This document shows positions 9,303 to 17,818 of a DNA stretch of 34,782 nucleotides, in pieces. Under the pieces are notes generated by a model. That model did not search any database. It was not told where the DNA came from and worked only from the letters and a program-made list of their open reading frames with translations. How positions within the stretch are numbered: position 1 is the first letter of the stretch; each line of letters starts with the position of its first letter. This DNA comes from Acinetobacter sp. HR7 (GTDB taxonomy: Bacteria; Pseudomonadota; Gammaproteobacteria; Pseudomonadales; Moraxellaceae), in contig NZ_JPQO01000173.1 in NCBI RefSeq assembly GCF_000773685.1, positions 1 to 34,782 on the forward strand, given 5' to 3'. The translations under genes and the position numbers were made by a program.

Positions 9303-10361
9303 ATGGCTTTAATACGTAAACGTCGTTTAACCGAGCAACAACAGCGTCGTATTCAAAAACAGCACAAAACACGTCAGGAAGAGATTGATACCTCTCAAGA
9401 CCTAGAAGGACTGGTCGTACAACACTATGGCCGCCAGCTTGAGGTCCAGGCACTCTCGGTTCCTGAACAGCATCCTGAAAAACCGGTAGTGGCTGAAGGC
9501 GAACCGGAACCGTTCTGGAAAGAAATCGAGCTGGGCAGCGTCTGGCGTTGCCATACCCGAACCAATCTGGAATTACTGGTGACGGGTGACCGAGTCAAGT
9601 GGCAGGCTGATCCAAATACCGGACTCGGCATTATTACTGCGATTCATCCGCGCAAATCCCTGCTGACCCGTCCTGACCGTTATCACAAGGTCAAACCGGT
9701 TGCCGCCAATATTTCCCTGATCGTGATTGTATTTGCGCCTTTACCAGAACCTGCACCGGGTCTGATTGACCGCTATCTGGTGGCCTGTGCCGATGCGGAA
9801 ATTCCAGCACTTCTGGTGCTGAATAAATCAGATCTGCTTAAGGAAAATGATCCGATTCTGGACCTGCTTAAAGAATATAAAGATCTGGGCTATGAAGTCA
9901 TGCAAACCCAGTCTGGTTCAGATTTGTCAGAACTCACCGCGCGTCTGAAAGATGAAACTGTGGCTTTTGTGGGTCAGTCTGGCGTGGGTAAAAGTACCCT
10001 CATCAATGCCATCGTGCCGGATGCTGAACAGAAGACCAACATTATTTCTGAAAATTCGGCGTTGGGTCAGCACACCACGACTTCTACTCGCCTGATTCCT
10101 TTCGGTGATGGTGCAGCGCTAATCGACTCTCCGGGGATTCGTGAATTTGGTCTGTGGCATCTGACTTTGGATAAGGTGCAAAGCGGTTTTCCAGAAATCG
10201 AAAACCTGCTCGGACATTGCCAGTTCCGCAACTGCACGCATAAACATGAACGTAACTGTGCCTTAAAACAGGCGGTCGAAAATGGTGAAATCCTGCAGCG
10301 TCGTCTGGACAGTTATTTGCGTCTGATTGATGAAATCACGGAAGCGCAGCAAAAAAATTGA
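9303..10361 (+). CDS. rsgA: small-subunit ribosome biogenesis GTPase RsgA
   Basis: Circularly permuted GTPase of 352 residues that checks late 30S subunit maturation. Domain order is a basic N-terminal tail, an OB fold (about 35-120), then the permuted G domain with G4 N-K-S-D at 174-177, G1 G-Q-S-G-V-G-K-S-T at 224-232 and G3 D-S-P-G at 275-278. The C-terminal zinc finger has Cys306, Cys311, His313 and Cys319. AGGA at 9294-9297 sets the start. It is divergent from orn and separated by about 95 bases from the rhodanese gene, which has its own candidate promoter. The N-terminal Gln/Arg/Lys-rich extension is long but normal for gammaproteobacterial members. Confidence 0.96.
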   Translation: MALIRKRRLTEQQQRRIQKQHKTRQEEIDTSQDLEGLVVQHYGRQLEVQALSVPEQHPEKPVVAEGEPEPFWKEIELGSVWRCHTRTNLELLVTGDRVKWQADPNTGLGIITAIHPRKSLLTRPDRYHKVKPVAANISLIVIVFAPLPEPAPGLIDRYLVACADAEIPALLVLNKSDLLKENDPILDLLKEYKDLGYEVMQTQSGSDLSELTARLKDETVAFVGQSGVGKSTLINAIVPDAEQKTNIISENSALGQHTTTSTRLIPFGDGAALIDSPGIREFGLWHLTLDKVQSGFPEIENLLGHCQFRNCTHKHERNCALKQAVENGEILQRRLDSYLRLIDEITEAQQKN

Positions 10362-10393
10362 GATTCTTCAGGCCTGCCCCTTGAAGCGGTGAT

Positions 10394-10421
10394 TTTGATC
10401 ACCATATTTATAGGCTATACT
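10394..10421 (+). promoter_or_regulatory. candidate sigma70 promoter of the rhodanese-grxC-secB unit
   Basis: TTTGAT (10394-10399), 16 bp spacer, TATACT (10416-10421), about 35 bases before the GTG start. The match to consensus is moderate. Confidence 0.45.
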
Positions 10422-10455
10422 CTTGGCAATTTTTGAAATTGTAATTAGGTGAATT

Positions 10456-10863
10456 GTGGAACGTTGGTTCGAGTTTATGGGGAATCACCCCTTCCTGTTT
10501 GGTGCACTTGCAATACTGGTAGTTTTGTTCTTCATTCTCGAAGGTCAACGTAACGGTCGTAAAATTTCTCCACAATCTTTGGGGATTCTGGTTAAGGCAA
10601 AAAATGCCATGCTGATTGACCTGCGTGATGCCAAAGATTTCCGTGAAGGCCATATCAGCGGTAGCCGCAACATTCCATACAGCCAAATTACCAAACATCT
10701 CGAAGAGTTAAAAACTGCGGATCGCCCATTGGTATTTATCTGCAACTTAGGTCAGGTAGCGGGTGCTGCGCTGCAACAAGTCGGTCATGCAGACAGCTAC
10801 CGTCTTGATGGCGGAATCAGCAACTGGAAAGCCCAAGGCTTACCACTGGTAAAAAGTAAATAA
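10456..10863 (+). CDS. membrane-anchored rhodanese-like protein (YibN type)
   Basis: 135 residues starting with GTG at 10456, with AGGTGA just upstream. Residues 11-28 form one membrane helix and the remainder is a single rhodanese domain (about 38-132). Cys96 in F-I-C-N-L-G-Q-V-A-G sits at the catalytic cysteine position, and D-L-R-D-A-K-D-F-R-E-G-H-I and D-G-G-I-S-N-W are the usual rhodanese landmarks. It is followed 23 bases later by grxC and then secB. The same order (yibN-grxC-secB) is known in E. coli, where YibN has been linked to the Sec translocon region. A sulfur-transfer reaction is not established for this family. Confidence 0.9.
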   Translation: MERWFEFMGNHPFLFGALAILVVLFFILEGQRNGRKISPQSLGILVKAKNAMLIDLRDAKDFREGHISGSRNIPYSQITKHLEELKTADRPLVFICNLGQVAGAALQQVGHADSYRLDGGISNWKAQGLPLVKSK

Positions 10864-10886
10864 ATTTACGATCAGGAGATTTACTC

Positions 10887-11141
10887 ATGGCTGAAGTCAT
10901 TATCTATTCAACGACTGTGTGCCCTTACTGCATTCGTGCAAAACAGCTCCTTGAGCGTAAAGGTGTGGAATACAAAGAAATCAATCTGTCTAAAGAAGAT
11001 CCACAGGTTCGTCTAGACTTGATGCAGCGTACCAATCACCGTACTGTGCCGCAAATTTTTATTAATGATCAATTCATCGGTGGTTTTGACCAGCTTTATG
11101 CGCTAGAGCGTGAAGGCAAACTCGACGAATTATTAGCTTAA
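10887..11141 (+). CDS. grxC: glutaredoxin 3
   Basis: Glutathione-dependent dithiol oxidoreductase of 84 residues. The active site C-P-Y-C is at 12-15, after the first beta strand; the cis-Pro segment T-V-P-Q-I-F-I-N and the G-G-F-D glutathione-contact motif follow. Length matches E. coli Grx3. AGGAG precedes the ATG by about 8 bases. It is the middle gene of the rhodanese-grxC-secB unit and probably supplies reducing power in the cytoplasm, for example to ribonucleotide reductase. Confidence 0.96.
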   Translation: MAEVIIYSTTVCPYCIRAKQLLERKGVEYKEINLSKEDPQVRLDLMQRTNHRTVPQIFINDQFIGGFDQLYALEREGKLDELLA

Positions 11142-11179
11142 TCGGTTTAATTATCACTTCAATTATTAAGGATTAAAGA

Positions 11180-11638
11180 ATGAGTGAAGAACAACAAGCT
11201 CAACCACAACTGGCATTAGAGCGTATTTATACTAAAGACATTTCTTTTGAAGTACCTGGGGCACAAGTTTTTACTAAACAATGGCAGCCTGAGCTGAACA
11301 TTAACCTGTCTTCTTCTGCAGAAAAGATTGATCCAACTCACTTCGAAGTTGCACTGAAAGTGGTTGTACAGGCGAACAATGACAATGATACTGCATTTAT
11401 CGTTGACGTGACTCAAGCAGGGATTTTCCTGATTGACGGCGTTGAAGAAGAGCGTCTGCCATACATCCTTGGTGCATACTGCCCGAATATTCTGTTCCCG
11501 TTCCTGCGTGAAGCAGTAAATGACTTGGTAACTAAAGGCAGCTTCCCGCAACTGCTGTTAACTCCTATCAACTTCGATGCTGAATTTGAAGCAAATATGC
11601 AACGTGCACAAGCTGCTGCGGCTGAAGGTCAAGCTTAA
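11180..11638 (+). CDS. secB: protein-export chaperone SecB
   Basis: 152-residue tetrameric chaperone that keeps preproteins unfolded and delivers them to SecA. Family landmarks include [12 protein letters not shown] at the first strand, the peptide-groove strands, and [12 protein letters not shown] with the [13 protein letters not shown]-terminal segment that contacts SecA. AAGGA lies 8 bases before the start. It is last in its operon and followed by a strong terminator. In E. coli gpsA follows secB; here it is absent. Confidence 0.97.
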   Translation: MSEEQQAQPQLALERIYTKDISFEVPGAQVFTKQWQPELNINLSSSAEKIDPTHFEVALKVVVQANNDNDTAFIVDVTQAGIFLIDGVEEERLPYILGAYCPNILFPFLREAVNDLVTKGSFPQLLLTPINFDAEFEANMQRAQAAAAEGQA

Positions 11639-11660
11639 TCGCTTAAGCCCAAGCAAGAAG

Positions 11661-11684
11661 AAGACCGCCATTGCGGTCTTTTTT
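11661..11684 (+). terminator. intrinsic terminator after secB
   Basis: Stem AAGACCGC / GCGGTCTT (11661-11668, 11673-11680), loop CATT, followed by a T run. Confidence 0.92.
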
Positions 11685-11700
11685 ATTTCCTATTTAAAAA

Positions 11701-12096
11701 TTATTTAAAAGCTTTATGCCCCTGCTTTTTAATCGCATCCATTTTCATAGATTTATTTTGAGCTTCTTCCAGCTGATTAGCGGCTACTAACTGTTCTGCC
11801 TGCTGAATCTCTTTAAGAAGATCATTCAGCAATCCCTGATAAGCAATGACTTGAGCATCTTCAGATTTCAGCTTTTGCAATCCGGCAGGTAAATGAGATT
11901 TATAGCTTTCTACTGATTTCTGCATGACCTGTAGGGCTGCTAAGGCTTCTTTCACATCATCCGCAGCTCTGAATTTTTTAAGGTTCTGATCCAGATCACG
12001 CATGCTGTAATGCTGATGCTCTTCCGCTGCAATTGCTGTTGACCCTACAGCGAGTCCTGTGACTAAAACGGTACTAAGTAAAATTATTTTTATCAT
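11701..12096 (-). CDS. cybC: periplasmic cytochrome b562-like protein
   Basis: 131 residues with a signal peptide ending at A-I-A-A (about residue 24). The mature part is an all-helical four-helix-bundle protein. The two haem-ligand positions of E. coli cytochrome b562 are conserved: Met32 in S-M-R-D-L-D-Q-N-L-K (aligned with N-M-E-T-L-N-D-N-L-K) and His127 in K-K-Q-G-H-K-A-F-K. Their spacing of 95 residues equals that of the E. coli protein. It probably binds one non-covalent haem b; the electron partner is unknown. AGGAT precedes the ATG. It is monocistronic, convergent with secB. Overall sequence identity looks low, so the assignment rests mainly on ligands, length and fold. Confidence 0.8.
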   Translation of the reverse strand: MIKIILLSTVLVTGLAVGSTAIAAEEHQHYSMRDLDQNLKKFRAADDVKEALAALQVMQKSVESYKSHLPAGLQKLKSEDAQVIAYQGLLNDLLKEIQQAEQLVAANQLEEAQNKSMKMDAIKKQGHKAFK

Positions 12097-12216
12097 GTTT
12101 GTTATCCTGAATTGTGCTTTGTTTTAAGCATTTTAAAGAGAATTTTTTTAAAGATAAATTGTCCCCTTCACCGAACGTCATCAGACTTAAATACTGGCAA
12201 ATTAGAATCAAAATAA

Positions 12217-12238
12217 AAACCCCTCAATTGAGGGGTTT
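12217..12238 (-). terminator. intrinsic terminator after fabI
   Basis: Stem AAACCCCTC / GAGGGGTTT (12217-12225, 12230-12238) with loop AATT. On the minus strand it is followed by a T-rich stretch. Confidence 0.88.
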
Positions 12239-12269
12239 CTTTGTTCAGTATAAGTCTTTTTAAAAGAAC

Positions 12270-13076
12270 TTATTCTGCATCTAGCATCAACTCAGCGCTC
12301 ATACCGACAGTATTGTAACCCGCATCGACATACAGGATTTCACCAGTAATCCCATTTGCCCATGGAGAGCATAGGAACAGCGCAGCGTTACCCACATCTT
12401 CAATGGTCACATTACGTTTAAGCGGAGCCACTTTTTCATTCAGGTCCAGCATTTTACGGAAAGATTTGATACCAGATGCAGCTAAAGTACGGATTGGACC
12501 CGCAGAGATGGCATTGACACGAATGCCTTCAGCACCGAGACTAGATGCCAGATAACGCACACCAGCTTCCAGAGAAGCTTTCGCCAAACCCATCACATTG
12601 TAGTTCGGCATGACACGTTCAGAACCTTGGTAAGTCAACGTCAACAGGCAACCTTGACGCGCAGCCAATAAAGGTTTTGCCGCACGCGCCATGGCGATAA
12701 AGCTGTAAGCACTGATGTCATGCGCGATTTTAAAGCCTTCACGATCGGTCACTTCAGTGAAATCACCATCTAAAGTATGTGCAGGAGCAAAACCAATTGA
12801 GTGCACCACGCCATCTAAACCATCCCAGTGTTTTGCCAGTTCAGCAAAAGCATTTTCAATTTCTGCATCAACTGCCACATCACAAGGAAAAACCAGTTCA
12901 GAACCAAACTGTGCAGCAAACTCATCTACACGTTTTTTCAATTTTTCATTTGGATAGGTAAATGCAAGTTCTGCACCTTCACGATGTAATGCCTGTGCAA
13001 TACCAAACGCAATCGATAACTTACTTGCAATACCTGCGATCAGAAAGCGCTTACCCGCCAAAAGTCCTTGTGCCAT
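12270..13076 (-). CDS. fabI: enoyl-[acyl-carrier-protein] reductase [NADH]
   Basis: Last step of the fatty-acid elongation cycle; the target of triclosan and of FabI inhibitors. The protein has 268 residues from the ATG at 13074-13076. A frame extending to a TTG at 13089-13091 would add only five residues and overlaps the GAGTGAGA ribosome site, so the ATG is preferred. Landmarks are the nucleotide loop G-I-A-S-K-L-S-I-A, the H-S-I-G-F-A-P segment, Tyr149 in T-Y-Q-G and the catalytic pair Tyr159 / Lys166 in N-Y-N-V-M-G-L-A-K, followed by [14 protein letters not shown]. It is a typical SDR-family FabI, transcribed alone and located downstream of the TatD-family gene. Confidence 0.97.
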   Translation of the reverse strand: MAQGLLAGKRFLIAGIASKLSIAFGIAQALHREGAELAFTYPNEKLKKRVDEFAAQFGSELVFPCDVAVDAEIENAFAELAKHWDGLDGVVHSIGFAPAHTLDGDFTEVTDREGFKIAHDISAYSFIAMARAAKPLLAARQGCLLTLTYQGSERVMPNYNVMGLAKASLEAGVRYLASSLGAEGIRVNAISAGPIRTLAASGIKSFRKMLDLNEKVAPLKRNVTIEDVGNAALFLCSPWANGITGEILYVDAGYNTVGMSAELMLDAE

Positions 13077-13096
13077 GTGAATCTCACTCAAAATAA

Positions 13097-13113
13097 TTTA
13101 TAGGCATGATGCC
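13097..13113 (-). promoter_or_regulatory. candidate fabI -10 element with adjoining inverted repeat
   Basis: On the minus strand TATAAA (13097-13102) lies 20 bases upstream of the fabI ATG. The repeat GGCAT-G-ATGCC (13103-13113) abuts it within the promoter spacer, the position of a repressor operator. The -35 is poor. Confidence 0.35.
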
Positions 13114-13198
13114 AAGTCTGAAACATTTTAGAAATTGCATAATGCATCTTTTTTTCATTCTCGATAAATAAACAGCTCTATTTTCTGACAAAAATCTA

Positions 13199-14017
13199 TC
13201 AAGATAATGCTAGAGCCTGCTGGGTATTCTGCCACAGCTGTTCCGCCAGCTCCTCTGGATGCATGAGCAGGCTATGTGCCAGTCCTTGCAGCACATAAGG
13301 CAGATTCACCGGCGTATTCCGTGTACGCTGTTCAGTCGAATGCTGACAGCATAATGGCGTCATGTCTGGACAATCAGTTTCCAATACCAGATGCTCTGCC
13401 CCAACGGTTTGTACCACCTGATGCAATTTCTTGGCATTTGGATTAGTAATCTGCCCCGTAATTCCCAGTTTAAAACCTAACTTGATGAAAGCTTTGGCTT
13501 CTTCAATTCCACCACCAAAGGCATGAGCAATCCCACCCTGCTGGAATTGATGTTCTTTCAATATCTTTAGCACATCAGCATGCGATTTACGGATATGCAG
13601 CAAAACCGGCTTGTCATATTGCTGTGCGAGTTCAAGCTGTGCAGCAAAAAAGTCTTTCTGTTTCTGGAAAATTTCCGGTTGTTTATACTGTTTCAGAAAG
13701 GTATCCAAACCAATTTCACCGATCGCAATACAGTCTTCGGTTTTTAAAATCTGTTCCAGAGCCTGCAAATGTTGCTGTTGATGTTCTTCAATATAAAAAG
13801 GATGTAGTCCCGGTGCTAGATAGCTATGTGGTGCATTTTCTAAACTATTCACAAAATGCTGAGTTTGAATCAGGTCCTGAAAACGTCGCTGTAAAAAGCC
13901 GATCAGAACCAGCCCCTCTACCCCGGCTTTTTTCGCTGCATAAGCTAGCTGCTCCCGATCATGGTCAAAATCGGGAACATCAAAGTGGGTATGGGTATCA
14001 AACAGTTTCAACGTCAT
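13199..14017 (-). CDS. TatD-family metal-dependent hydrolase / DNase
   Basis: 272-residue TIM-barrel metallohydrolase. Metal ligands visible are D-T-H-T-H-F-D at 7-13, Glu in A-I-G-E-I-G-L-D, His in L-L-H-I-R-K-S-H-A-D, His in I-A-H-A-F-G-G and Asp in E-T-D-C-P-D-M. Family members act as 3'-5' DNA exonucleases in DNA repair or turnover, or as D-aminoacyl-tRNA-like deacylases; the specific activity here is not determinable. Its ATG overlaps the stop of the upstream lipoprotein gene by four bases (ATGA), indicating translational coupling. It closest resembles the YjjV/YcfH/TatD group, but the subgroup is uncertain, so no symbol is given. Confidence 0.9.
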   Translation of the reverse strand: MTLKLFDTHTHFDVPDFDHDREQLAYAAKKAGVEGLVLIGFLQRRFQDLIQTQHFVNSLENAPHSYLAPGLHPFYIEEHQQQHLQALEQILKTEDCIAIGEIGLDTFLKQYKQPEIFQKQKDFFAAQLELAQQYDKPVLLHIRKSHADVLKILKEHQFQQGGIAHAFGGGIEEAKAFIKLGFKLGITGQITNPNAKKLHQVVQTVGAEHLVLETDCPDMTPLCCQHSTEQRTRNTPVNLPYVLQGLAHSLLMHPEELAEQLWQNTQQALALS

Positions 14018-14970
14018 TTTGCGTTCGCTTTGGCTTCCGAAGCTGCTGCCTGTTCACTTTTCGGCAGATATTCCGGTTTAATAATTCCCTCCAGCTCACT
14101 AAACGGGATATTCAGGCGCGGTAGGCCAACGACATATGGCCCGATTTCATATTCAGCATATTGCAAAGCTAAACCATCTTTGGTCAGGAAAAAATTATCT
14201 GTGAGCTTAAATTTCCAGGCCTGTTCATATTCTTTGATATCAGTCGCCAGTTGCGAATCAATCACCCAGGTTTTAAAGACCTCATGGGCTTTAGCTTCGA
14301 GCTGGGCTTTCTTATTTGGCAGAATAATATCGTCCAGTTTGACCAGCTTTTTTCTGTCCAGATCAAAGTTGTAATAGTTCTGTGCAGTTGAACCATGTGC
14401 CCCGCCCAGATAATGGGTACTGTTCAACACCACCGTGGCCAATGGTGCACCTGGATTGAGAATTTTCGGCTTGATCATCAGGCTGATACTGTGATTGGCA
14501 CTGAGGTCTTTCAGCTCTTTATCCAGATTCAGGAAAGTCTGCATATAGGGTTGCGCCTGTTTTTCCAGTTTCTGGCGTGCACTCAATTGTGGTTTAGGTG
14601 CCGCATCTGAAGCTGAAGTTTCATCAGCTTCTGGTTCACTGGCGACTTCAACCTTGGCAGGAACAATCGCGCCCGCATTTAAGATACTTTGTAATTGTGC
14701 CAAAATCTGTTGATCGATAAACTGGTCAATAAAAGGCTGGTTACTGTTGAGGCGTTCAATGCTAATTTCCGGGCAGTTCTTGCCATCACATTCAGGAATG
14801 TCCAGGTTCAGTTTTTCTGTTTGCCCCTTAAGCTGGGCAATTTCAGGCTGTGTTTGTACCGTATCAGCTGGAGTCACTTCCTTTGCTTGCTTTTCCCGCG
14901 GCTGGCAGGCCGTTAGCAAAATTGCTGTTGCCAGTAGGGAGAGGCCGAATATCTTGTTATATTTTGGCAT
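14014..14970 (-). CDS. DUF3298 (RsiV-like) lipoprotein
   Basis: 318 residues with a lipoprotein signal and lipobox L-T-A-C (Cys22). After a low-complexity linker it has a C-D-G-K-N-C motif (Cys61, Cys66), a helical region and a C-terminal DUF3298-like domain. That domain carries H-Y-L-G-G-A-H-G-S, the hallmark of RsiV-type domains, and a late segment E-Y-E-I-G-P-Y-V-V-G. In Gram-positives RsiV senses lysozyme as an anti-sigma factor; here there is no sigma factor nearby and the protein is a free envelope lipoprotein, so a lysozyme-binding or inhibitor role is only a guess. It is paralogous to the gene just upstream (51-base gap) and coupled to the TatD-family gene downstream. Confidence 0.82.
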   Translation of the reverse strand: MPKYNKIFGLSLLATAILLTACQPREKQAKEVTPADTVQTQPEIAQLKGQTEKLNLDIPECDGKNCPEISIERLNSNQPFIDQFIDQQILAQLQSILNAGAIVPAKVEVASEPEADETSASDAAPKPQLSARQKLEKQAQPYMQTFLNLDKELKDLSANHSISLMIKPKILNPGAPLATVVLNSTHYLGGAHGSTAQNYYNFDLDRKKLVKLDDIILPNKKAQLEAKAHEVFKTWVIDSQLATDIKEYEQAWKFKLTDNFFLTKDGLALQYAEYEIGPYVVGLPRLNIPFSELEGIIKPEYLPKSEQAAASEAKANAK

Positions 14971-15021
14971 TACATAACCTTTTGTTGTACATCACATTTC
15001 ACCCGATTTCGGGCATTCTTC

Positions 15022-15855
15022 CTAGAACATATGCTGATACACTTCAGCTTTCAAGACCTGTTGTGTTTGTTCTTGGGTCAAATAAATATCAAGTTGTTTC
15101 GCGTCCTTGACAATCTCGCCACCACGATAATGCAGGCCAATGCCTTCCTGATCAAAGAACCAGTCTGCCTGCCCCCAATACAGTTTTTTCGGGGCATTGT
15201 GCTGCACTTCTTTATCAATGTCTTTCAGCCATTTGGCATACGCCTCTTGGACAATTTTATCCATGGCAACGCGCTGCTGCGGATTAATAATATCTAAAGT
15301 GGTGAGATTCTTCTGGCTACGGCGATCTGCGACAAAGAAGTAATAGCGTTCCTTCACTTTTATATTTTCCTGATCGGTATCGACACCAATCTGCATCAGC
15401 ACATACTGATTGCGTTGGTACGGAATCCGAGTATACATCGCCAACTGATACGCCTTGTTTAGTTTCAGCTGTTCTTGCCAGGAATCCGATTTTTTCACAT
15501 AAACATTGACGGCCTGCTGCAGGCTCAGATCCTGCTTTTCTTTAACCTCAATCTGGTCCTGAATCACCATTGCCTGCTTACGTTCAATCCACTGATTAAT
15601 CCAGGGGTCGACCGTATTTAAAGTCTGAATATCCAGATCAATACAGTTTTTATTTTCACAAAATGGTAGCGCGATTTTGGCCGGCTGTTCCTGAATATTC
15701 AGATAAGGCAGTACATCTTCTGTTTCTACTTTTGGCACCACTTCTGCCTGTTGCTGTGGTTTACTTTCTGGTTCTGGTTTTTTCTGATCACAGGCACTCA
15801 GCAACAGGTTTAAACTGATGGCTGAACCCAGTAGGACTGCATGACTCCGTTTCAT
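15022..15855 (-). CDS. lipoprotein paralogous to the neighbouring DUF3298 protein
   Basis: 277 residues, lipobox L-S-A-C (Cys22), then a Lys/Glu/Gln-rich linker. It shares with its neighbour the C-E-N-K-N-C motif (Cys66, Cys71) followed by the pattern I-x-x-L-N-x-x-x-P-W/F-I-x-Q-x-I, and a similar C-terminal region ending in a short G-G-E-I segment. The H-Y-L-G-G-A-H-G-S motif of its neighbour is missing, so the pair has diverged after tandem duplication. No Shine-Dalgarno-like sequence is visible before the ATG. It is the first gene of a probable three-gene unit (this lipoprotein, the DUF3298 lipoprotein, the TatD-family gene), and is separated from prfC by a terminator. Function unknown. 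Confidence 0.8.
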   Translation of the reverse strand: MKRSHAVLLGSAISLNLLLSACDQKKPEPESKPQQQAEVVPKVETEDVLPYLNIQEQPAKIALPFCENKNCIDLDIQTLNTVDPWINQWIERKQAMVIQDQIEVKEKQDLSLQQAVNVYVKKSDSWQEQLKLNKAYQLAMYTRIPYQRNQYVLMQIGVDTDQENIKVKERYYFFVADRRSQKNLTTLDIINPQQRVAMDKIVQEAYAKWLKDIDKEVQHNAPKKLYWGQADWFFDQEGIGLHYRGGEIVKDAKQLDIYLTQEQTQQVLKAEVYQHMF

Positions 15856-15898
15856 AAGGCAAGAAAATTTGAAGAGATAAGTGAATGTAGCACAAATT

Positions 15899-15924
15899 AA
15901 AACAGCTTCCGAAGAAGCTGTTTT
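15899..15924 (-). terminator. intrinsic terminator after prfC
   Basis: Stem AAAACAGCTTC / GAAGCTGTTTT (15899-15909, 15914-15924), loop CGAA. It lies between the prfC stop and the lipoprotein start. Confidence 0.88.
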
Positions 15925-15945
15925 AGATTTTCAAGATTTAAAAGC

Positions 15946-17538
15946 TTAGTGTTCACGTGTATTACGGAAAATGATGTCTGGATAACGTTCCTGCATCAGT
16001 TGCAGATTGACTCGGCTTGGTGCCAGATAAGTCAGGTGACCACCACCATCGACAGAGAGCTGGTCATGGGCTTTTTTCTTAAACTCATTGAATTTCTTCT
16101 CATCTGGACAAGACACCCAACGAACCGTGTTGATGCTCACCGGTTCGTAAATACAATCCACCTTGTATTCTTCTTTCAGGCGGTATGCCACCACTTCGAA
16201 CTGCAGCACACCCACGGCACCGACGATCAGGTCGTTACTGTTTTGTGGCATAAACACCTGAGTCGCACCTTCTTCAGAAAGCTCTTTCAGGCCTTTTTGC
16301 AGCTGCTTGGATTTTAGAGGATCTTTCAGACGTACACGGCGAAACATTTCCGGTGCGAAGTGAGGAATACCCGTGAAGTGCAGATCTTCACCTGAAGTAA
16401 AAGTATCACCGATCTGGATAGTACCGTGGTTATGCAAACCGATAATATCACCCGGCCATGCTTCTTCCAGATGCTGACGGTCACCCGCCAGGAAAGTCAG
16501 TGCATCGCTGATACGTATATCTTTACCCAAACGCACATGCTTCATTTTCAGGCCTTTTTCATATTTACCTGAACAGATACGCATAAAGGCAATACGGTCA
16601 CGGTGTTTAGGATCCATATTGGCCTGAATCTTGAAAACAAAACCGCTAAATCCTTCCTCAGTCGCTTCAACTTTACGGTTTTGAGTAGGGTGCGCTTTTG
16701 GTGCTGGCGCATATTCACTAAACGCATTCAGCACATGGTCCACCCCAAAGTTACCCAATGCCGTACCAAATAGTACTGGGGTCTGACGGCCTGCCAGGAA
16801 TTCTTCACGATCCAGTGGCTCATTCGCCATCTGTACTAGCTCTAGCGATTCTTCAAAAGCCGCCCAAGCCAGCTCACCAACTTTTTCACGCAGGTCGGCA
16901 TGGTCATAACCATCACGCACTTCGATATCGGTGATCACTGAACCAAAACCTGGCTTGTACACGTAGAATTTTTCTTCCAGTAAGTTATATACACCCGCGA
17001 AATCACGACCAGTACCTAACGGCCAGGTAATTGGCACACATTTAATTTTCAGGACATTTTCGATCTCATCCAGCAGCTCTAAAGGCTCACGGATTTCACG
17101 GTCCATTTTGTTGACGAAAGAAATGATTGGTGTGTCACGCATACGACACACTTCCATCAATTTGATGGTACGTTCTTCGACACCTTTTGCACCATCGATC
17201 ACCATCAATGCAGAGTCCACCGCAGTCAGGGTACGGTAAGTATCTTCCGAGAAGTCTTCGTGCCCTGGAGTGTCCAGCAGGTTGATCATCTTGTCCTTGT
17301 ACGGAAACTGCATGACCGAAGTGGTAATCGAAATCCCACGTTCCTTTTCCATTTCCATCCAGTCCGAAGTTGCCGCACGATCAGATTTACGGCTTTTTAC
17401 CATACCGGCAACCTGGATCGCCTGGCCCCATAACAGCAATTTTTCTGTCATGGTAGTTTTACCGGCATCGGGGTGGGAAATAATCGCGAATGTACGTCGC
17501 TGCGCGACCTGCGCCGCCAACTCTTGTTTAAAGCTCAT
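15946..17538 (-). CDS. prfC: peptide chain release factor 3
   Basis: 530-residue GTPase that recycles RF1/RF2 after termination. G1 is H-P-D-A-G-K-T-T near residue 23, followed by the switch I region with [10 protein letters not shown]3 D-T-P-G-H-E-D-F and G4 N-K-M-D. An RF3-specific beta-barrel domain and C-terminal domain follow. The length matches E. coli RF3 (529), and Q-F-E-V-V-A-Y-R-L near the end separates it from elongation factor G. It is transcribed alone, with a terminator after it. Confidence 0.97.
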   Translation of the reverse strand: MSFKQELAAQVAQRRTFAIISHPDAGKTTMTEKLLLWGQAIQVAGMVKSRKSDRAATSDWMEMEKERGISITTSVMQFPYKDKMINLLDTPGHEDFSEDTYRTLTAVDSALMVIDGAKGVEERTIKLMEVCRMRDTPIISFVNKMDREIREPLELLDEIENVLKIKCVPITWPLGTGRDFAGVYNLLEEKFYVYKPGFGSVITDIEVRDGYDHADLREKVGELAWAAFEESLELVQMANEPLDREEFLAGRQTPVLFGTALGNFGVDHVLNAFSEYAPAPKAHPTQNRKVEATEEGFSGFVFKIQANMDPKHRDRIAFMRICSGKYEKGLKMKHVRLGKDIRISDALTFLAGDRQHLEEAWPGDIIGLHNHGTIQIGDTFTSGEDLHFTGIPHFAPEMFRRVRLKDPLKSKQLQKGLKELSEEGATQVFMPQNSNDLIVGAVGVLQFEVVAYRLKEEYKVDCIYEPVSINTVRWVSCPDEKKFNEFKKKAHDQLSVDGGGHLTYLAPSRVNLQLMQERYPDIIFRNTREH

Positions 17539-17818
17539 GGAAAATACCTACTGCAGACCGCAGTGCAAAAGATCAAGTTCGATCAATATGAAAAATTGGC
17601 GATATTGTAGCAGAATTTCTAAATGCCGTGCTTATTCCGCAGTAACAGGACTTTATACAATCAAAAACTTCACACGCAGGAAATAAAAATCTAAAAACAA
17701 TATGAAATAAGGAGGTTGGACTTTTAGAGAATAGGCAAATAGACAGAAATCATTTTTAATTTCAGAGATTAATATATCCAATATTTAAAGAAGCGGATTC
17801 ATTCAATTTAGGATCAAA
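17539..17818. other. intergenic region between divergent prfC and thioesterase genes
   Basis: A 280-base AT-rich gap that must hold both promoters. A minus-strand TACAAT around 17605 could be the prfC -10 but has no good -35. An AGGA before 17819 is the thioesterase ribosome site. No further gene is seen; an overlapping plus-strand frame continues from prfC antisense and was discounted. Confidence 0.5.

Noticed and set aside
10408..10698. minus-strand frame antisense to the rhodanese gene
   Set aside because: Shadow of a well-supported coding frame; no family resemblance.
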